Assembly: GCA_019915135.1 (NCBI GenBank)
Contig: JAHLMK010000022.1
Span: forward strand, 62,001-126,000
From: Strobilurus pachycystidiatus
Taxonomy: Eukaryota; Basidiomycota; Agaricomycetes; Agaricales; Physalacriaceae
Direction of reading: 5' to 3'
DNA: 64,000 nucleotides
The position numbers and the translations under genes are program-made. Below are positions 1-11,728 of this stretch, in pieces. Position 1 is the stretch's first letter; each line of letters begins with the position of its first letter. Below the pieces are notes generated by a model. That model searched no databases, was not told the origin of the DNA, and was given only the letters and a program-made list of their open reading frames with translations.

Positions 1-378
1 AAGGCTGAAGAGCACATTAGAACATTGTTTCGCCAAATGAACCAGCTAGAAACATCGAGAGGGGAGTTGTGTGGAAAAGGACGCTTGAGAACAAGCACTC
101 CATATATTTTAAGAGCAATGAAGCGAGAGTCTGAGGGGACTGACCTTTCAAAGAGGACAATGTTCGGGAAGGAACTGTGGCGAAAAGCCGCTACCGTTAC
201 AGTCGAGATCGATACGGAATTGAATAGAATTGCCGTAAGACGGTTGTTCCAAGGCTTTTTGAAGGAAGAAATTGAAACTGACATTGAGCGGATATACTCA
301 ACCACGGTCAAAGGTCGATATATGGTGTGCTTCATTCATCGGAGAAGCATCACCGTAGAGTGTATTGAGGAAGATTGA
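1..378 (+). CDS. Unknown protein, 3' end only
   Basis: A frame open from the first base of the window runs to a TGA at 376-378. It would be the last exon of a gene that starts upstream. The encoded 125 residues are rich in Lys, Arg and Glu and end in an acidic Glu-Glu-Asp. I recognise no domain. A reading frame on the other strand (336-596) overlaps its end, so one of the two may be spurious. Support is limited to the open frame and a charged composition typical of real protein. Confidence 0.3.
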   Translation, partial: KAEEHIRTLFRQMNQLETSRGELCGKGRLRTSTPYILRAMKRESEGTDLSKRTMFGKELWRKAATVTVEIDTELNRIAVRRLFQGFLKEEIETDIERIYSTTVKGRYMVCFIHRRSITVECIEED

Positions 379-735
379 TGATCACGGAGGACTTCCATCT
401 CGAGAACGTATGCCATGGTGGGCATGGTGGTCCATGCGCTGTGGGCCATGTGCTGTAGTTCTGCCTTGAGCCAGGTCACCGCCCTTTCAGCCTCCCTTTC
501 GACGACGCTGGGAGGGGCACTTTGAATTCTGGAGAGGCTGATGAAGGGATTGATAATTGATTGAAGTGATCGAGCGTCGATCGAAGCTGCCATCACTTTA
601 CATAAGTATTGCTACTTTCAGACCACCGCCGGTGTGAACAGTGAGTCCGTTCATCATGGTGTTCCCTGATCTCTACAGCGCCACGGGAAGTCCCAGCTAT
701 GGATTGCACTCACATGCAAGTACGTCGAGTCCCCG

Positions 736-2193
736 ATGCGCCTCCACACCAGCACCATTGATAGCGGCCATGGCTCAATGATAGCCATTTCTCTTTCGCG
801 TATTGAGGATAACTTGCATGATTCTACGTTACAACAATTCAACAAAATCGCGGACCAGGATGTCGAGATGCGGGTATGAGCACTCAGTGACCTTTTGGCT
901 CCCGCCACCGGAACTGAACTAGGCCTTAGGTGCCGCTGGAAGAGTACACAACATTCCTGGTTATCGATACGAATATTCTGCTGCACCATTTCGATATGTT
1001 GGTGCAATTTGTAAAAGATTGCGAGGCGACAGAAGCACCTATCATTGTTGTCGTGCCAGGTGCAGTGATCAAAGAGCTTGACGGGTATGTAATATGAAGA
1101 CGTATGGCCCGCTGTGCTAATGTGACCTAACTTGAAGGCATAAGAACAACCCAGAGCTACGATGGTTCGCGTCAACAGCGTCGACATGGCTATTAAAGAA
1201 GGCCAAAGAACACCGGAAGGTTCGTGGTCAGTCCTCCAATGAGACAAAACGCAAGTCGGGAAATTGGCGCCTCAAAGCGCGAGATGAGGTAGGTTCTCGA
1301 GCCACTGTACCCATCTGGGTAGGTATTCATACGCGTGTGTAGGATCAACCAGAACGATTGGGCGATTACTTGATTCTGGACTGCTGCATGTACTACGCAT
1401 CTCTAGGTCCGCGGACTATGCTGTGGAGTGGTGACTATAATCTGTGTTTCGAGGCGCAGACAGAAGGGTTGGGTAAGTGTCTTTTCGTCACCACAGCTTA
1501 CGGGACAGGAAACTGAGTAACGGCGAACGCTGTGCAGGCACAATCGACAACACACCGGATGTACGGAAGAAATGGAGCAGTCGATATCTTATCCAAGCTA
1601 TCTTTGGTGCAGTGGTGAACGCTGGCATGTTTGAAGGCGAGCAAGTCCACTTCAACCGGAAAACCATCATAGTCGACGGAGAAATTCCTCTTGTGGAGGT
1701 GGATCCCGACGCAATGGACGTAGACAATACTCCAAACCACGGAGTTGTCATGACACGGTTTGACGTCCGTGATGACCTCCATCGGCAGACGAGGAATCAT
1801 TTTACCATGCTGCTGCAGGACCTGGTTGAGACCGTAGGGGGTAAGGAGATCAGGAGACATCAGGCGAGCGGCATAGCGCCTTCTAGATACGCCCCGGAAT
1901 GGCAGAAGAACGACAGACCGGTGAGCAGATGGTCTGCGCAGGACTGTCTGGACTATCTGTGTGCGCAAAAGCAAATGCCGGCAAGTTCGCCGCGACTGGA
2001 CGTGTTCCTACGCGCCCCTTACTCGGGTGCGGGAGCGCGGCGGGGACAAGACTGGTCTCGAGCAGACTGGCAGGTGGCGATTGGGAGCTTGAAGTGGCTG
2101 GGGCGGGAGTGGAAGGACGAGGTTTTTCTGGAATCATCTGATACGTTGGAGGCGCTGCTAGGGGATGTATATGAACAACCCATAGAGCTGTAG
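736..2193 (+). CDS. Swt1-type PIN-domain endoribonuclease-like protein
   Basis: Exons: (736 or 778)-873, 930-1084, 1138-1288, 1343-1472, 1538-2193. Starting at ATG 778 this gives 395 residues; ATG 736 adds 14. Both starts are in frame, so the true one is unsettled. The second exon carries the PIN signature: beta strand FLVIDTNILLHH with the first catalytic Asp, then a hydrophobic strand IIVVVPGAVIKELDG with the Glu/Asp acidic residues. The acid in LWSGDYNLCFEA completes the site. The family (Swt1, SMG6-like PIN nucleases) cleaves RNA; Swt1 performs nuclear mRNP quality control at the pore in yeast. The C-terminal 200 residues are unassigned helical sequence as in Swt1 homologues. The PIN fold is seen; the Swt1 assignment is by resemblance. 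Confidence 0.72.
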
Positions 2194-2353
2194 GGACGTT
2201 GTAGGGGAATGAATGTATTTTGACTGAATGAACTCTACGGCGACGGCTGCACGGGATATTTGTCAGATGCGGGCCATAAGCCGAGTGCGGTCACTGCTGT
2301 GACGGGTTCAAATCACCGTTCGATTGGCGCATTCTGGCTTGTCTCTCTCCATC

Positions 2354-3929
2354 ATGGCCCGTCGTCGTCCCCTGTGCATCTTTCTCTCCATTCTCGCCCT
2401 CTTCCTCGTCGGGACTGTCGTGGTTCTCTCCTCAATAACATATTATCTCGCCATCGACCCCGCCGCCTATCTCTCTGATGATGAGGTGCCCATTCTCGGC
2501 CACTACGACCGCTACAATGCGTCAGAGCACGGTCAAGTAGAGCGCATTCCAAGGATACTGCACCAGACGTGGCGCACAGACACATTACCGGAGAAATGGC
2601 GCCCAATTTCGCAGGGTTGCCGCGATCTCATGCCAGACTAGTGAGCACGCTCTCCCTCTCTTCCTCTTTGGTCTGACAGGTGCCAGCGAATACATGCTCT
2701 GGACAGACAACAGCTCGCGCGAGTTTATCGCAGAGAACTATCCGTGGTTTTTGGATACTTTCAACGATTACACCTACCCCATACAGCGGGCGGATGCCAT
2801 CCGTTATTTCGTGTTGCACCACTATGGGGGTATCTACTTTGACCTCGACATTGGCTGCACCCGCCCGCTCGACCCCCTACTCGCATACCCGGTCATCCTG
2901 CCCAAAACCATCCCGGTCGGCGTCTCAAACGATCTCATATTTGCGGAGAAGGGTCACCCATTTATGGCTCAAACCATCCACAGCCTGGTCACATTTGATC
3001 ACTCCTGGATTCTCAATTACCCTACGGTCATGTTCTCAACGGGCCCCATGTTCCTCTCCGCGCAGTATAGCATCTATACTTCTTCACACGCCGGCGCTGT
3101 CAGCGATCCCATCCGCATTCTCGCCAGGGCGCTCTACGGCAAGAATGCCAAGGAAGGTGAAGCTCCCAACACCTTCTTCGATCACTTTTATGGGAGCAGC
3201 TGGCACGCCAATGATGCCGGCTTCATCGCTTTTTTGAATCATTTCGGGAAGGTCATGATGTGGATAGGTTTGGTCGTGCTCATACTTGGTGTCATCTCCG
3301 TCGCATTGCCCAGCAGCAAGAAGGGGCGACTGCGTCGTATGGGTGGTTACGAGGTCCTTCTTCCCCGCCGCTCGCGTTCTGGGCATTGGACCTTTGGGTC
3401 CGCAGACGGACCTGATTCGCCCAGCGATGACCTTCCAGTCTTCTCACTCCCGCTTGATGACCGGCCGCCATCACCTACCCTGTCGGAATCTTCCAACGAT
3501 CAGTACGGCCGGTCGTCCAGCACGTTGATGGGCGCCATTCGAAGCGTGCGAAACCGTTTCGCTGTCATGACCGGTCTTCGTGACGACACTACTCTTCCAA
3601 GGGCACCAGTACGCAATCGCCGTCAGCCTTACAGTCGAGGCGTGTTGTTTTTTCTTCCAGCCATCTTCGCGCAGCCACAGGATGTAGAGCTTGCAGCTCC
3701 ACCTTATACGCCGCAAGTCCCGGTGTTACCGAGTTCGCCGCGTGTCCCTCCACCCGAGAAACAGCGGCCGGTGGACATTCCCAGGGAGCAGAGTAGCGAG
3801 GGAACCTCGAACTCGCGCGCTTCTGAGCACGGCGCACTCATAGACTTTGGTGGCAACACCCCGACGTCGTCCCATCACGTTCGCCACCACTCTCGGTCGC
3901 GCAGTTCATCACATCATCGAGACTCATAA
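2354..3929 (+). CDS. GT32 mannosyltransferase, SUR1/CSG1-like (inositol phosphoceramide mannosylation)
   Basis: Two exons, 2354-2640 and 2687-3929, give 509 residues. ATG 2354 is followed at once by an Arg-rich start and a membrane anchor (about residues 5-30), the type II topology of Golgi glycosyltransferases. The catalytic region follows: RIPRILHQTWRT near residue 60, then a DXD motif in GGIYFDLDIGCTRPL about 65 residues on, which binds Mn2+ and GDP-mannose. A second membrane helix lies after about residue 285 (MMWIGLVVLILGVISVAL), as in SUR1/CSH1 proteins. The family adds mannose to inositol-phosphoceramide to make MIPC in the Golgi. The last ~200 residues are a disordered Ser/Pro/Arg tail, longer than in yeast, ending in His/Arg/Ser repeats. 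Alternative: another OCH1-related GT32 enzyme; DXD plus the C-terminal helix favours SUR1. Confidence 0.82.
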
Positions 3930-4295
3930 CCGACACCCACGAGATGAGAGAGAGATAGCCTTCATATATACCCATTGCGTATTTATGGACCTGCCGACTC
4001 CTCCTCTTTGGATGTAATTTCAAAACACTGTAGACCACAGCTGATAGAACAGTTTATTCTAAGGTGGCAAGGGCTGTCATAAATCGCAATAATTACTCTT
4101 ACCCTCCTTTACAATTCCAAGCTATTCTTAAATTATCTTCCACACTTCTGTCGAGACTGGCTGACACAGAGAAGCTGAAGTGAATGAACGAAAATAATCA
4201 TAAGATAACCGGACTGACATGTATACACCCCCCGGGTGAGAATGAGATAAGTATTCAGGGAAGGGAGATTTCGAAGCAGCAGTATTACTATCATC
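3930..4295. other. Intergenic, convergent 3' ends
   Basis: AT-rich spacer between the stop codons of two convergent genes. No coding signal, repeat or RNA gene seen. Confidence 0.6.
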
Positions 4296-7218
4296 TCATG
4301 GTGTCTTGTTTGGAGCGTCACTCGCCAATATCAACTCGCACATCTCCTGGCTTTCCTTCCGTCCAAATATGCACTCCAGCTGAGGAATGACTTCCACCGG
4401 GCGTCTCCCCTGCTCCAAAGCCCTCTGAATATCCTCAGCTATCTTATCTATCCTCTTCCTGTCCGGCTCAGCGGTCTTCTCCGCCAGCTCCTTCAATTTC
4501 TGGTCAAGGAGTGCCGTCCGCCCTTGCACCCACTCCAGTCTCACCGAGTATCGGGTATCGCGCCTTTTCAGCACTGGAGCCTTTGGCGAGTCCGTGTGAT
4601 ACTGCTCTATCATCCTGAGACGCGTGCTGATCTTTTTTTGACTTTCCCCGAGTTCCTGGGCTCTCATGGTGAGAGAAACGGGTCTTTGAGGAAAAGGTTT
4701 CCTTGCTATCGTAGTTTTCGAGGGCGAAAGCCTGCTTGTCGCTTCCGCTAGTGACTTTGAAGATATGGTTGTCTTGACCTTCGCCGCGTGCGTTGATACA
4801 GATGAATCCTCGTCCAGAACATTGCCGACATCCGACAGGATCTCTGAATTTCCCTCCTTCGCTCCAGTGGAAACAGAAGTATCATCAGATGCCATCGGTG
4901 CGATGCCTCCAAAAAGAAAATCAGCAGTGATCCCCCTCTCGTCGTCGTCGTCCGAATCGTGGTCCGACGACTCTTGCGTGACACGGACCGCCAATTTCCG
5001 AGGCCTTGAAGGTCCTGGTGCAGAGACAGTGGCTTTCAGAGGGGAGAAGCGAGCCGCTCGAGAAGAGGATGGCTTCGTCCTCATAGGCACGTTCAATGTT
5101 CGTATGGGCGTAGGTGAACTATCCTCCCTTGCTTTCCCCTTCCCTTTGAGGTTAGGCGTAGTCTGTGAGCGAATGGGCCGCGGCGTAGATGTTATGTGTG
5201 ATGACCGGATGAAGGCAGGAGAGCTGGGCGTTGGCGAACTACGAGGAAGCGGGGACGGTGTGCGTCGAACTCTTTGTCGCTTTGTGGACAGCCCAGCAGG
5301 AGATGGAGACGGAGCCCTACTGCGCTTGGCAGGCAGTAAAAGAGGCGACGAACACGGCGAGGGAAGCTGTGGTTCGCGAGGGGGAGACGATGATACTTGC
5401 GATTCCAAGACCTCTATACCCGCTTGCGGCGCGAACAATTTGTGCATGGTCCTTCCGCCCTCGTCATCGACGTCAGAGCTCGAGTCGTATCCGTCCCTAT
5501 CATCTTCCACCGACCGAGTCACAGTCGGCAGTCTGTCGGGGAACGGCTCGTTTATGTTCAACCATTTCTTCAGGACCTCGAGTTTGCGTCGCTTTCCTCT
5601 CCCGTCGACCCACTTCTTGGACAGCTCCTCGGCGCGATCTCCAACCAGATTCTTCAGCGAGACATCGATACCGTCTTCATCTTGAGATAAATCCTGCAGA
5701 GCCCTCAAGTCCGATGACTGAGTGGACGGCGCTGAACCACCGCCACCACCACGGAGATGAGGTTGGAAGGCTTGATGTATGCCGGCCCAATCTAGGTTAT
5801 CAAGTGCAGGATCCAATGTGTTGGGTACGATGGTCTTCGGCTTGAACATGTCAACAAGGGCCACCAGTTCGGGAAAAGGCGAATGTCGAGCAAGCGGTAC
5901 TAGCTGTGTCGTGGTCATTAGCTGATGCAGAAACAACGAGGGATGATGATTACTAGACTTGTCACCGAATCGCCTACCAAGAGCCGTTGCATGGTATTGC
6001 TCTGGTAGGTTTTCCATACTTCTTTGTTCATAGTGCTTACTGGGTTGACATAGACCACCCGGTTGCCCCTGGTACTCAGACTGTCTGCTCGGCTTTCAGG
6101 CACGTCGCAGTACTCGCATCTGTCGAACCTCTCGCAAGCGTGAAATCGTGTACTGGATGCGTCTCTGGTACTGACGGAGCTGAGGATAGGTTCCTGTTCG
6201 AGTCTGGTGTAGATAGAGTGTTTGTACCGGTCGGTGTGTATCTTGGATCCAAAGGCGCACGCAACCGCGGTTAAGATGTCCTCGTAACCAGCTGTAGGTA
6301 GAGGTTCAATGCATAATCATGCTGCTCGCGGGTGGGACGTACCGGTCCAGGTGTTCAGATAGAAATGCACCGATGGCGGACACAAGCGCATCAACGCTAT
6401 AAGACCAGTGGTGGCGTCTTCCTACTTTCGGTTTTAGATTGGACTGCAGACTTTGGTGAGTCATGCATACCTTCGTCGGGACCTCCTCTTCGTTGAAGAC
6501 GCATGCAGTGTCCAGGTAGATGGCGTCAAGTGTTTTCAGGACGCCGGGAGTGGAGCCAGGCATAGCCAAGTAAGGCTTCAGAGAGGGATTGTGTTTGAGC
6601 GTTTCCAGATACCACGGCTCTGCTCGAATATCACCAGTGTGAAGGACGTTACCCGATTCACCTTCAATAAGAAACCTAGGAAATCCTTTAGCAGCGTCGC
6701 GGAAGGACTGAGAGAATGTCGAGGGTACATTACGGATCCGGGACAATGATTGGCGTCTATGAGCGTAACGGTGACGGAGCGGTTACTGTCAATTTGTACG
6801 GTATATGGTGTGTTGAGTGGGACCACTTTCTGGATGTCTCTTCAATGAATTTCCGGTAGATAATTGGAGATCGACGTACAAGAAGGTCTTTGGATCCTTG
6901 GTAATAGATATGGCCATGCTCTCCGACCAATGGGTCCACTTTCAGATGGCCATATGTCTTTCTTTTCTCCGCACGTAGCTCTTGTTCGTGGAGATGGCGC
7001 TCTTTGTAGACCTCGTGGCGTAGCAGCAGCTCCTTCGTATCATGCGAGCATATGACTTTCTGACTGAATGTTTTCGCCTGTAAACCGACGATGTGGTCCG
7101 AGTGTGCGTGCGTCAGGAGGTGTATCCTGGCCTGCTCATTCTTGATGGCTGTGAATTCGTCGACGCGTATATAAGGATATTCGACGAGAAAGGAATGATA
7201 GGGTGTTCCTGGAGGCAT
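4296..7218 (-). CDS. Artemis/SNM1-type metallo-beta-lactamase DNA-repair nuclease
   Basis: Six exons on the minus strand: 7218-6880, 6829-6729, 6675-6471, 6421-6343, 6291-5978, 5921-4296; all junctions keep frame and give 887 residues. The N-terminus has the metallo-beta-lactamase metal motif THAHSDH (about residue 36), then DANHCPGSVMFL and LHTGDIR, which are motifs 3 and 4 of the SNM1/Artemis family. The beta-CASP part follows (LDAIYLDTAC, FYLNTWTAGYEDIL, SKIHTDRYKHSIY) and ends with YVNPVSTMNKEVW. The family opens DNA hairpins or trims crosslinked ends in NHEJ and interstrand-crosslink repair. The placement of the nuclease domain at the extreme N-terminus resembles Artemis (DCLRE1C) rather than Pso2. 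About 540 C-terminal residues are disordered, Ser/Pro-rich, with a coiled coil near the end. Divergent from MET6 over 567 bp. Confidence 0.88.
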
Positions 7219-7314
7219 TATGGGGAGCCGGCCACGTAAGTTGAAGGGAGAAGAAGAGAGGAATGGTGATGGTCAACAGTCAAGATCGAATACAATTGAG
7301 GCGCGGTCCCGCCT

Positions 7315-7320
7315 CACGTG
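7315..7320. promoter_or_regulatory. CACGTG box, distal, MET6 promoter
   Basis: Palindromic CACGTG 466 bp upstream of the MET6 ATG and 97 bp upstream of the nuclease ATG. In yeasts Cbf1 binds this box together with Met4/Met28 at sulfur genes. A role here is inferred from sequence and position. Confidence 0.45.
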
Positions 7321-7698
7321 CGCGTGCTGGCGTGTTGCCGCGATTCCTTGGCCGACGGCAGCGCGCATTAACTTAGTTGTTTCGCGTTTCAAGCTGGTTT
7401 CAAGATACAGGGACATTGATTATCTGCATCCATCAACAGTCATCAAGGAATCAGGAAGCGGAGAGCGCGTAAGAATGCTGGGGGCCGTTGCTTGGACAGA
7501 TGGCAGATGAAGGATTGCCGCCTTTTGTATTCTCTCCTACTTCGCGAGCGTTCGAACTGTTCTGAAGCGAGGAGAAGCATCTCTGTATTCAGTCGAACGT
7601 ACAGTAAGCCTTGCGAATCATCCCCTGCAGGCGAGCCTACAGCCGAGTCCCCAAAAAGAAAAAACATTCGACCTAGATCATTTGCCGCTCGGCCGAAG

Positions 7699-7704
7699 CA
7701 CGTG
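7699..7704. promoter_or_regulatory. CACGTG box, proximal, MET6 promoter
   Basis: Second CACGTG, 82 bp upstream of the MET6 start codon, inside the longer palindrome AGCACGTGCT. Its position near the likely transcription start makes it the better candidate for a bHLH (Cbf1-like) site. Confidence 0.5.
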
Positions 7705-7785
7705 CTTTGAGCGTACAAAAATGCGAATCTGATGCCATCTCGCCTTATTCTCCTTCCCTCTCCAACCATCACTCTCCTCTCAAAA

Positions 7786-10452
7786 ATGGTTGCCTCCAGT
7801 GTCCTTGGATTCCCCCGCATCGGTGAGCAACGATTCCCCGACTATTCCTCTGCTTTTTCTTAGCGATTCCTTGCAGGTGCGAACCGTGAGGTGAAAAAAG
7901 CCGTCGAGGCTTACTGGGCTGGCAAGATCACTGCCGAGGAGCTCACCAAGGCTGCTGCCGACGTCAGGAAGGCCAGCTGGACCTCCGTCAAGGCCAAGGG
8001 CGTCGACTACATCCCCAGGTAATGCGATTGCTTATCTGATCGACATCGAACTGAAACTGTCCTTTCCTAGTGGTGAATTCTCTCTTTACGACCATGTCCT
8101 TGACCACTCTGCCGCCTTCAACGTCATCCCCAAGCGCTACCTTGGCCAGGGCCTCTCTCCCCTCGACACTTACTTCGCCATGGGCCGTGGTCGCCAGGCT
8201 GATGGTGTTGATGTCCCCGCTTCCGAGATGAAGAAGTGGTATGTAGCTGTCTGGCCCTCTCAGGCCATCTTTCTGACGTGTCCTTTTGTAGGTTCGACTC
8301 CAACTACCACTTCGTTGTCCCCGAATTCTCGGAGGAGACCGAGTTCAAGCTCTTGTTCAACAAGGCCCTTGAGGAATACGAGGAGGCCAAGGCTGCCGGT
8401 GTCACTACCCGCCCCGTCATCCTGGGCCCCGTCTCCTACCTTACCCTCGGAAAGGCGGCTAAGGATGCCAAGCCCGGTTTCCAGCCGATCTCCCTCCTCC
8501 CCAAGCTCCTCGAGGTCTACAAGACTCTCCTTTCTGCCCTCAAGTCCGCCGGCGTTGAATGGGTCCAGATCGACGAGCCAGTCCTCGTCCTCGACGTTGC
8601 TGCCACCCTCGAGAAGGAGTTCACCAGCGCCTACACAGAGCTTTCCCCCGTCGCTCCCTCCATCCTGCTCACCACCTACTTCTCTCGCCTCGACTCCAAT
8701 GTGAAGATTGTTGCTCAGCTGCCCGTCGCTGGTCTCCACATCGATCTCGACCGTGCCCCTGGCCAACTCGATGATGTTATTGCTGCTATCAAGCCCACCC
8801 CCATTGTCCTTTCCTTGGGTCTGGTCTCTGGCCGTAACATCTGGAAGACCGACTTCGCCGCCGCCATCAAGAGCGCCCAGAAGGCTGTCGATGCTCTCGG
8901 TGCTGACCGCGTCATCGTCGCTACTTCTTCTTCCCTCCTCCACACCCCAGTGACCCTCGCTTCCGAGAAAAAGCTGACTGAGGAGCAAAAGGACTGGTTC
9001 TCCTTCGCCCTCGAGAAGGCTGCTGAGGTTGCCACCATCGCTGCCGTCCTTTCTGGATCTCAGGATTCCGCTGTCGCTGCCGCTCTCGAGGCCAACAAGG
9101 TCTCCATTGCCAAGCGTCGTGAATTCGAGACCAACTCCGATGACACCGTTCGCAAGCGTGTCGCCGCTATCACCCCCGACATGCTTGACCGCAAGAGCCC
9201 CTTCGCTGTCCGCAAGGATATCCAGGCCAAGCACCTCAACCTCCCCAAGTTCCCCACCACTACCATTGGTTCCTTCCCTGTGTGTATCCTTCTTCCCTCA
9301 GCGTGTTATACATCTCATTCTTTTCAATAGCAAACCAAGGAGATTCGCCAGGCCCGCGCCAAGCTCGGCAAAGGTGAACTTACTGAGGAGCAGTACGAGG
9401 AGTTCATCAAGAAGGAGGTTCAGAGCGTTGTCGACTTCCAGGAGAAGATCGGTCTCGATCTCTTCGTCCACGGTGAACCTGAGCGGAACGACATGGTTCA
9501 GTACTTCGGAGAGCAGCTCCACGGATTTGTCTTCACCCAGAATGCCTGGGTGCAGAGCTATGGCTCCCGGTTCGTACTTTTTATTGCTGTCATGTATGTG
9601 TCACCTGATCGTGTTCTGCAGCTACGTCCGCCCTCCCATCATCGTCTCCGACGTTGTCCGCCCCGGTCCTATGACCGTCAAGTGGAGTGCCTATGCTCAG
9701 AGCCTTACCAAGAAGCCCATGAAGGGCATGCTGACCGGACCCGTCACCATCCTCAACTGGTCCTTCCCCCGTGCCGATGTCTCCCGCGAGCTCCAATCCA
9801 AGCAGCTCGCTCTCGCTCTCCGTGACGAAGTCGTTGACCTCGAGAAGGCTGGTATCAGCGCCATCCAGGTCGACGAGCCTGCCATCCGTGAGGGTGTACG
9901 TTTTACCTTTTCGCTATGCTGTTCGGCGACTTATCTCTCCCTTTCCATAGCTGCCTCTCCGTCGCTCTGACTGGGATGCCTACCTCACCTGGGCTGTTGA
10001 CTCCTTCAAGCTCTCCACCGCCGGTGTCACCGACCAGCTCCAGACCCACTCCCACTTCTGCTACTCCGACTTCGACGACATCTTCCCCTCCATCCAGCGT
10101 CTCGACGCCGATGTCATCTCCATCGAGGCATCGAAGGCTGACATGAAGCTTCTCAAGACCTTCAAGCAGTACGGCTACTCCAACCAGATCGGCCCTGGTG
10201 TCTATGACATCCACTCTCCTCGTGTCCCCGGAGCCCAGGAGATCAAGGACCGTCTCAAGTCCATGCTCGACATCCTCCCCGACTCCCTCCTCTTCGTCAA
10301 CCCTGTAAGTTTCTGATGCGCGTCTTTTCCTTCTACATCTGCTTATCCTTCTATAGGATTGTGGTCTCAAGACCCGTGGCTGGAAGGAGACTGAGGCCTC
10401 GCTCTCCAACCTCGTTGAGGGTGCTCGCTGGGCCAGGGAGAACTACGCTTAA
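7786..10452 (+). CDS. MET6: Cobalamin-independent methionine synthase
   Basis: Eight exons: 7786-7822, 7877-8018, 8071-8238, 8292-9279, 9331-9569, 9622-9895, 9951-10304, 10357-10452; 765 residues, the usual fungal length. The enzyme moves the methyl group of 5-methyltetrahydropteroyl-triglutamate to homocysteine, the last step of methionine synthesis, in the cytosol. The N-terminus [17 protein letters not shown] and the second half starting [14 protein letters not shown] are the two barrel signatures. Zinc-binding residues are visible in [13 protein letters not shown] (His and Cys) and [11 protein letters not shown] (Cys), with the conserved DEPAIREG between. Codon use is strongly biased to C-ending codons, as in highly expressed fungal genes; this also creates long false open frames on the opposite strand. 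Upstream region carries two CACGTG boxes. Confidence 0.97.
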
Positions 10453-11728
10453 ATCTCTCCCTCTCTTTCCGCTTCAACAGCGCACTATGACTGGTTAACT
10501 TAACGGATAAGGAACACTTTCTGAAGTTGCCATCGGGTAGTTGTGGCGTTGTTTTCGGTATGCTTGGTACTTGGCCATTGCGATATCTATTGGGATGCAG
10601 AGATGGACTGCTCTGAGCTCGCCGAGTGTGAGTGGAATCCACTCAGGTTCTGGGTGGATGGGGCGGTTTGGATTTCAACAATCCCTTTTCGGATTTCAAC
10701 AATCCCCGAATCGGTTTCCATGTATTACTAGTATGTTGGAACAAATTGAATCGATGGCTTGCTTGTTGTATACCTTCTGTTGTGTCTTGAAGTATCTTCC
10801 CAACCGTGTTCCCAACAGGTGACTGGTCCGCGTCCTTCGCGCCCTTCAACCCGATCGCGCGCGTGTCAAACAGTTCTCAAGTTGAGTTTTACTGCTACTA
10901 ACTACCATACTGGACGAACACTGTTCGTTCACGTCCCATACGGACCCATGATCCTCTGGCTTTCCCAATTGCTGTTGCCCAGAACGGCGGTCGTGGCAAC
11001 TTCGCGTGTATTGACATTGATGAGTCATGCGTCATTCAATATGTCTCGGCTTCACCCGGCCTAACTTGGTTCATTCTTTCACCGTCTTCCGAACAACCGA
11101 CACCGAGTCTCGAGCGGCTCATCTTGATTGATTCTTAGACATTCTCTGCATCATACCCGTGTATTACTTTGACGCCTCGGTCTAAATTTGTACTCTCGCT
11201 GGCCGATTTTTCACCTCCATCCGTTCTACTCAAGTATCGCTTCCACCGCCTATGTTTTGCCCGCCAAAATCCCGCATATTGTTCACAGGACGATGCATGT
11301 GAAGCTCATAGATGCTGATCATGCATCGCTGGGCGGACATCTGCCGTCGCTTGCTATACATGACTTACTTGGGGCTCAAGTTGATATCTGGAGCTTCTTG
11401 ATCTTTGAATGTCTACACGGGTCTTTACGCGCCGTTTGCATGCACACACCGAGCAGCCTTTGCTAGCCGATGTCTGATTTCTACTCCGGTCATCTCGTAA
11501 ACAGAAATGGCTCAGGTGTGGCCAGCCACAACGGCCATTAGTGGAGGAAATCGTGGTAGATGACCAATTCTGTCATCAAGCCGCAAAAATACAAGCCACG
11601 GAACCACTCGGGCCCTCGGTGCTGGGAATGCGTATATAAGTCGATGGTGACACTTACGGTGTGTCGTTATCGCCCAAGTACACTCGGCTTTCCTCCCCAA
11701 AGACCCACTTCACCCTTGTGCGCTAGCA
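10453..11728. other. Intergenic, 1.28 kb, no gene recognised
   Basis: Short frames here have poor composition and no credible splice partners. A 16-bp direct repeat lies at 10670-10706 (separate entry). The 3' part should hold the promoter of the membrane-protein gene at 11729. Confidence 0.5.
10670..10706. repeat. 16-bp direct repeat pair
   Basis: GGATTTCAACAATCCC occurs at 10670-10685 and again at 10691-10706, 21 bp apart from start to start, about two helical turns. It sits about 220 bp past the MET6 stop. Function unknown. Confidence 0.7.

Noticed and set aside
336..596. Minus-strand open frame of 86 codons with good composition
   Set aside because: It overlaps the end of the open frame at 1-378, has no clear splice continuation and no known motif. 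It could be the first exon of a real gene but the evidence is too thin.
2230..2330. tRNA-like GGGTTCAAATC box upstream of the glycosyltransferase
   Set aside because: The T-arm cannot pair (a mismatch in the stem next to the loop) and no A-box or acceptor stem fits.
4765..5685. 306-codon plus-strand frame inside the nuclease gene
   Set aside because: Antisense shadow of the Ser/Pro-rich tail of the Artemis-like protein.
8260..9234. 324-codon open frame on the strand opposite MET6
   Set aside because: It is the mirror of strong C-ending codon bias in MET6; its Gly/Glu/Leu/Asp-rich product has no family features.
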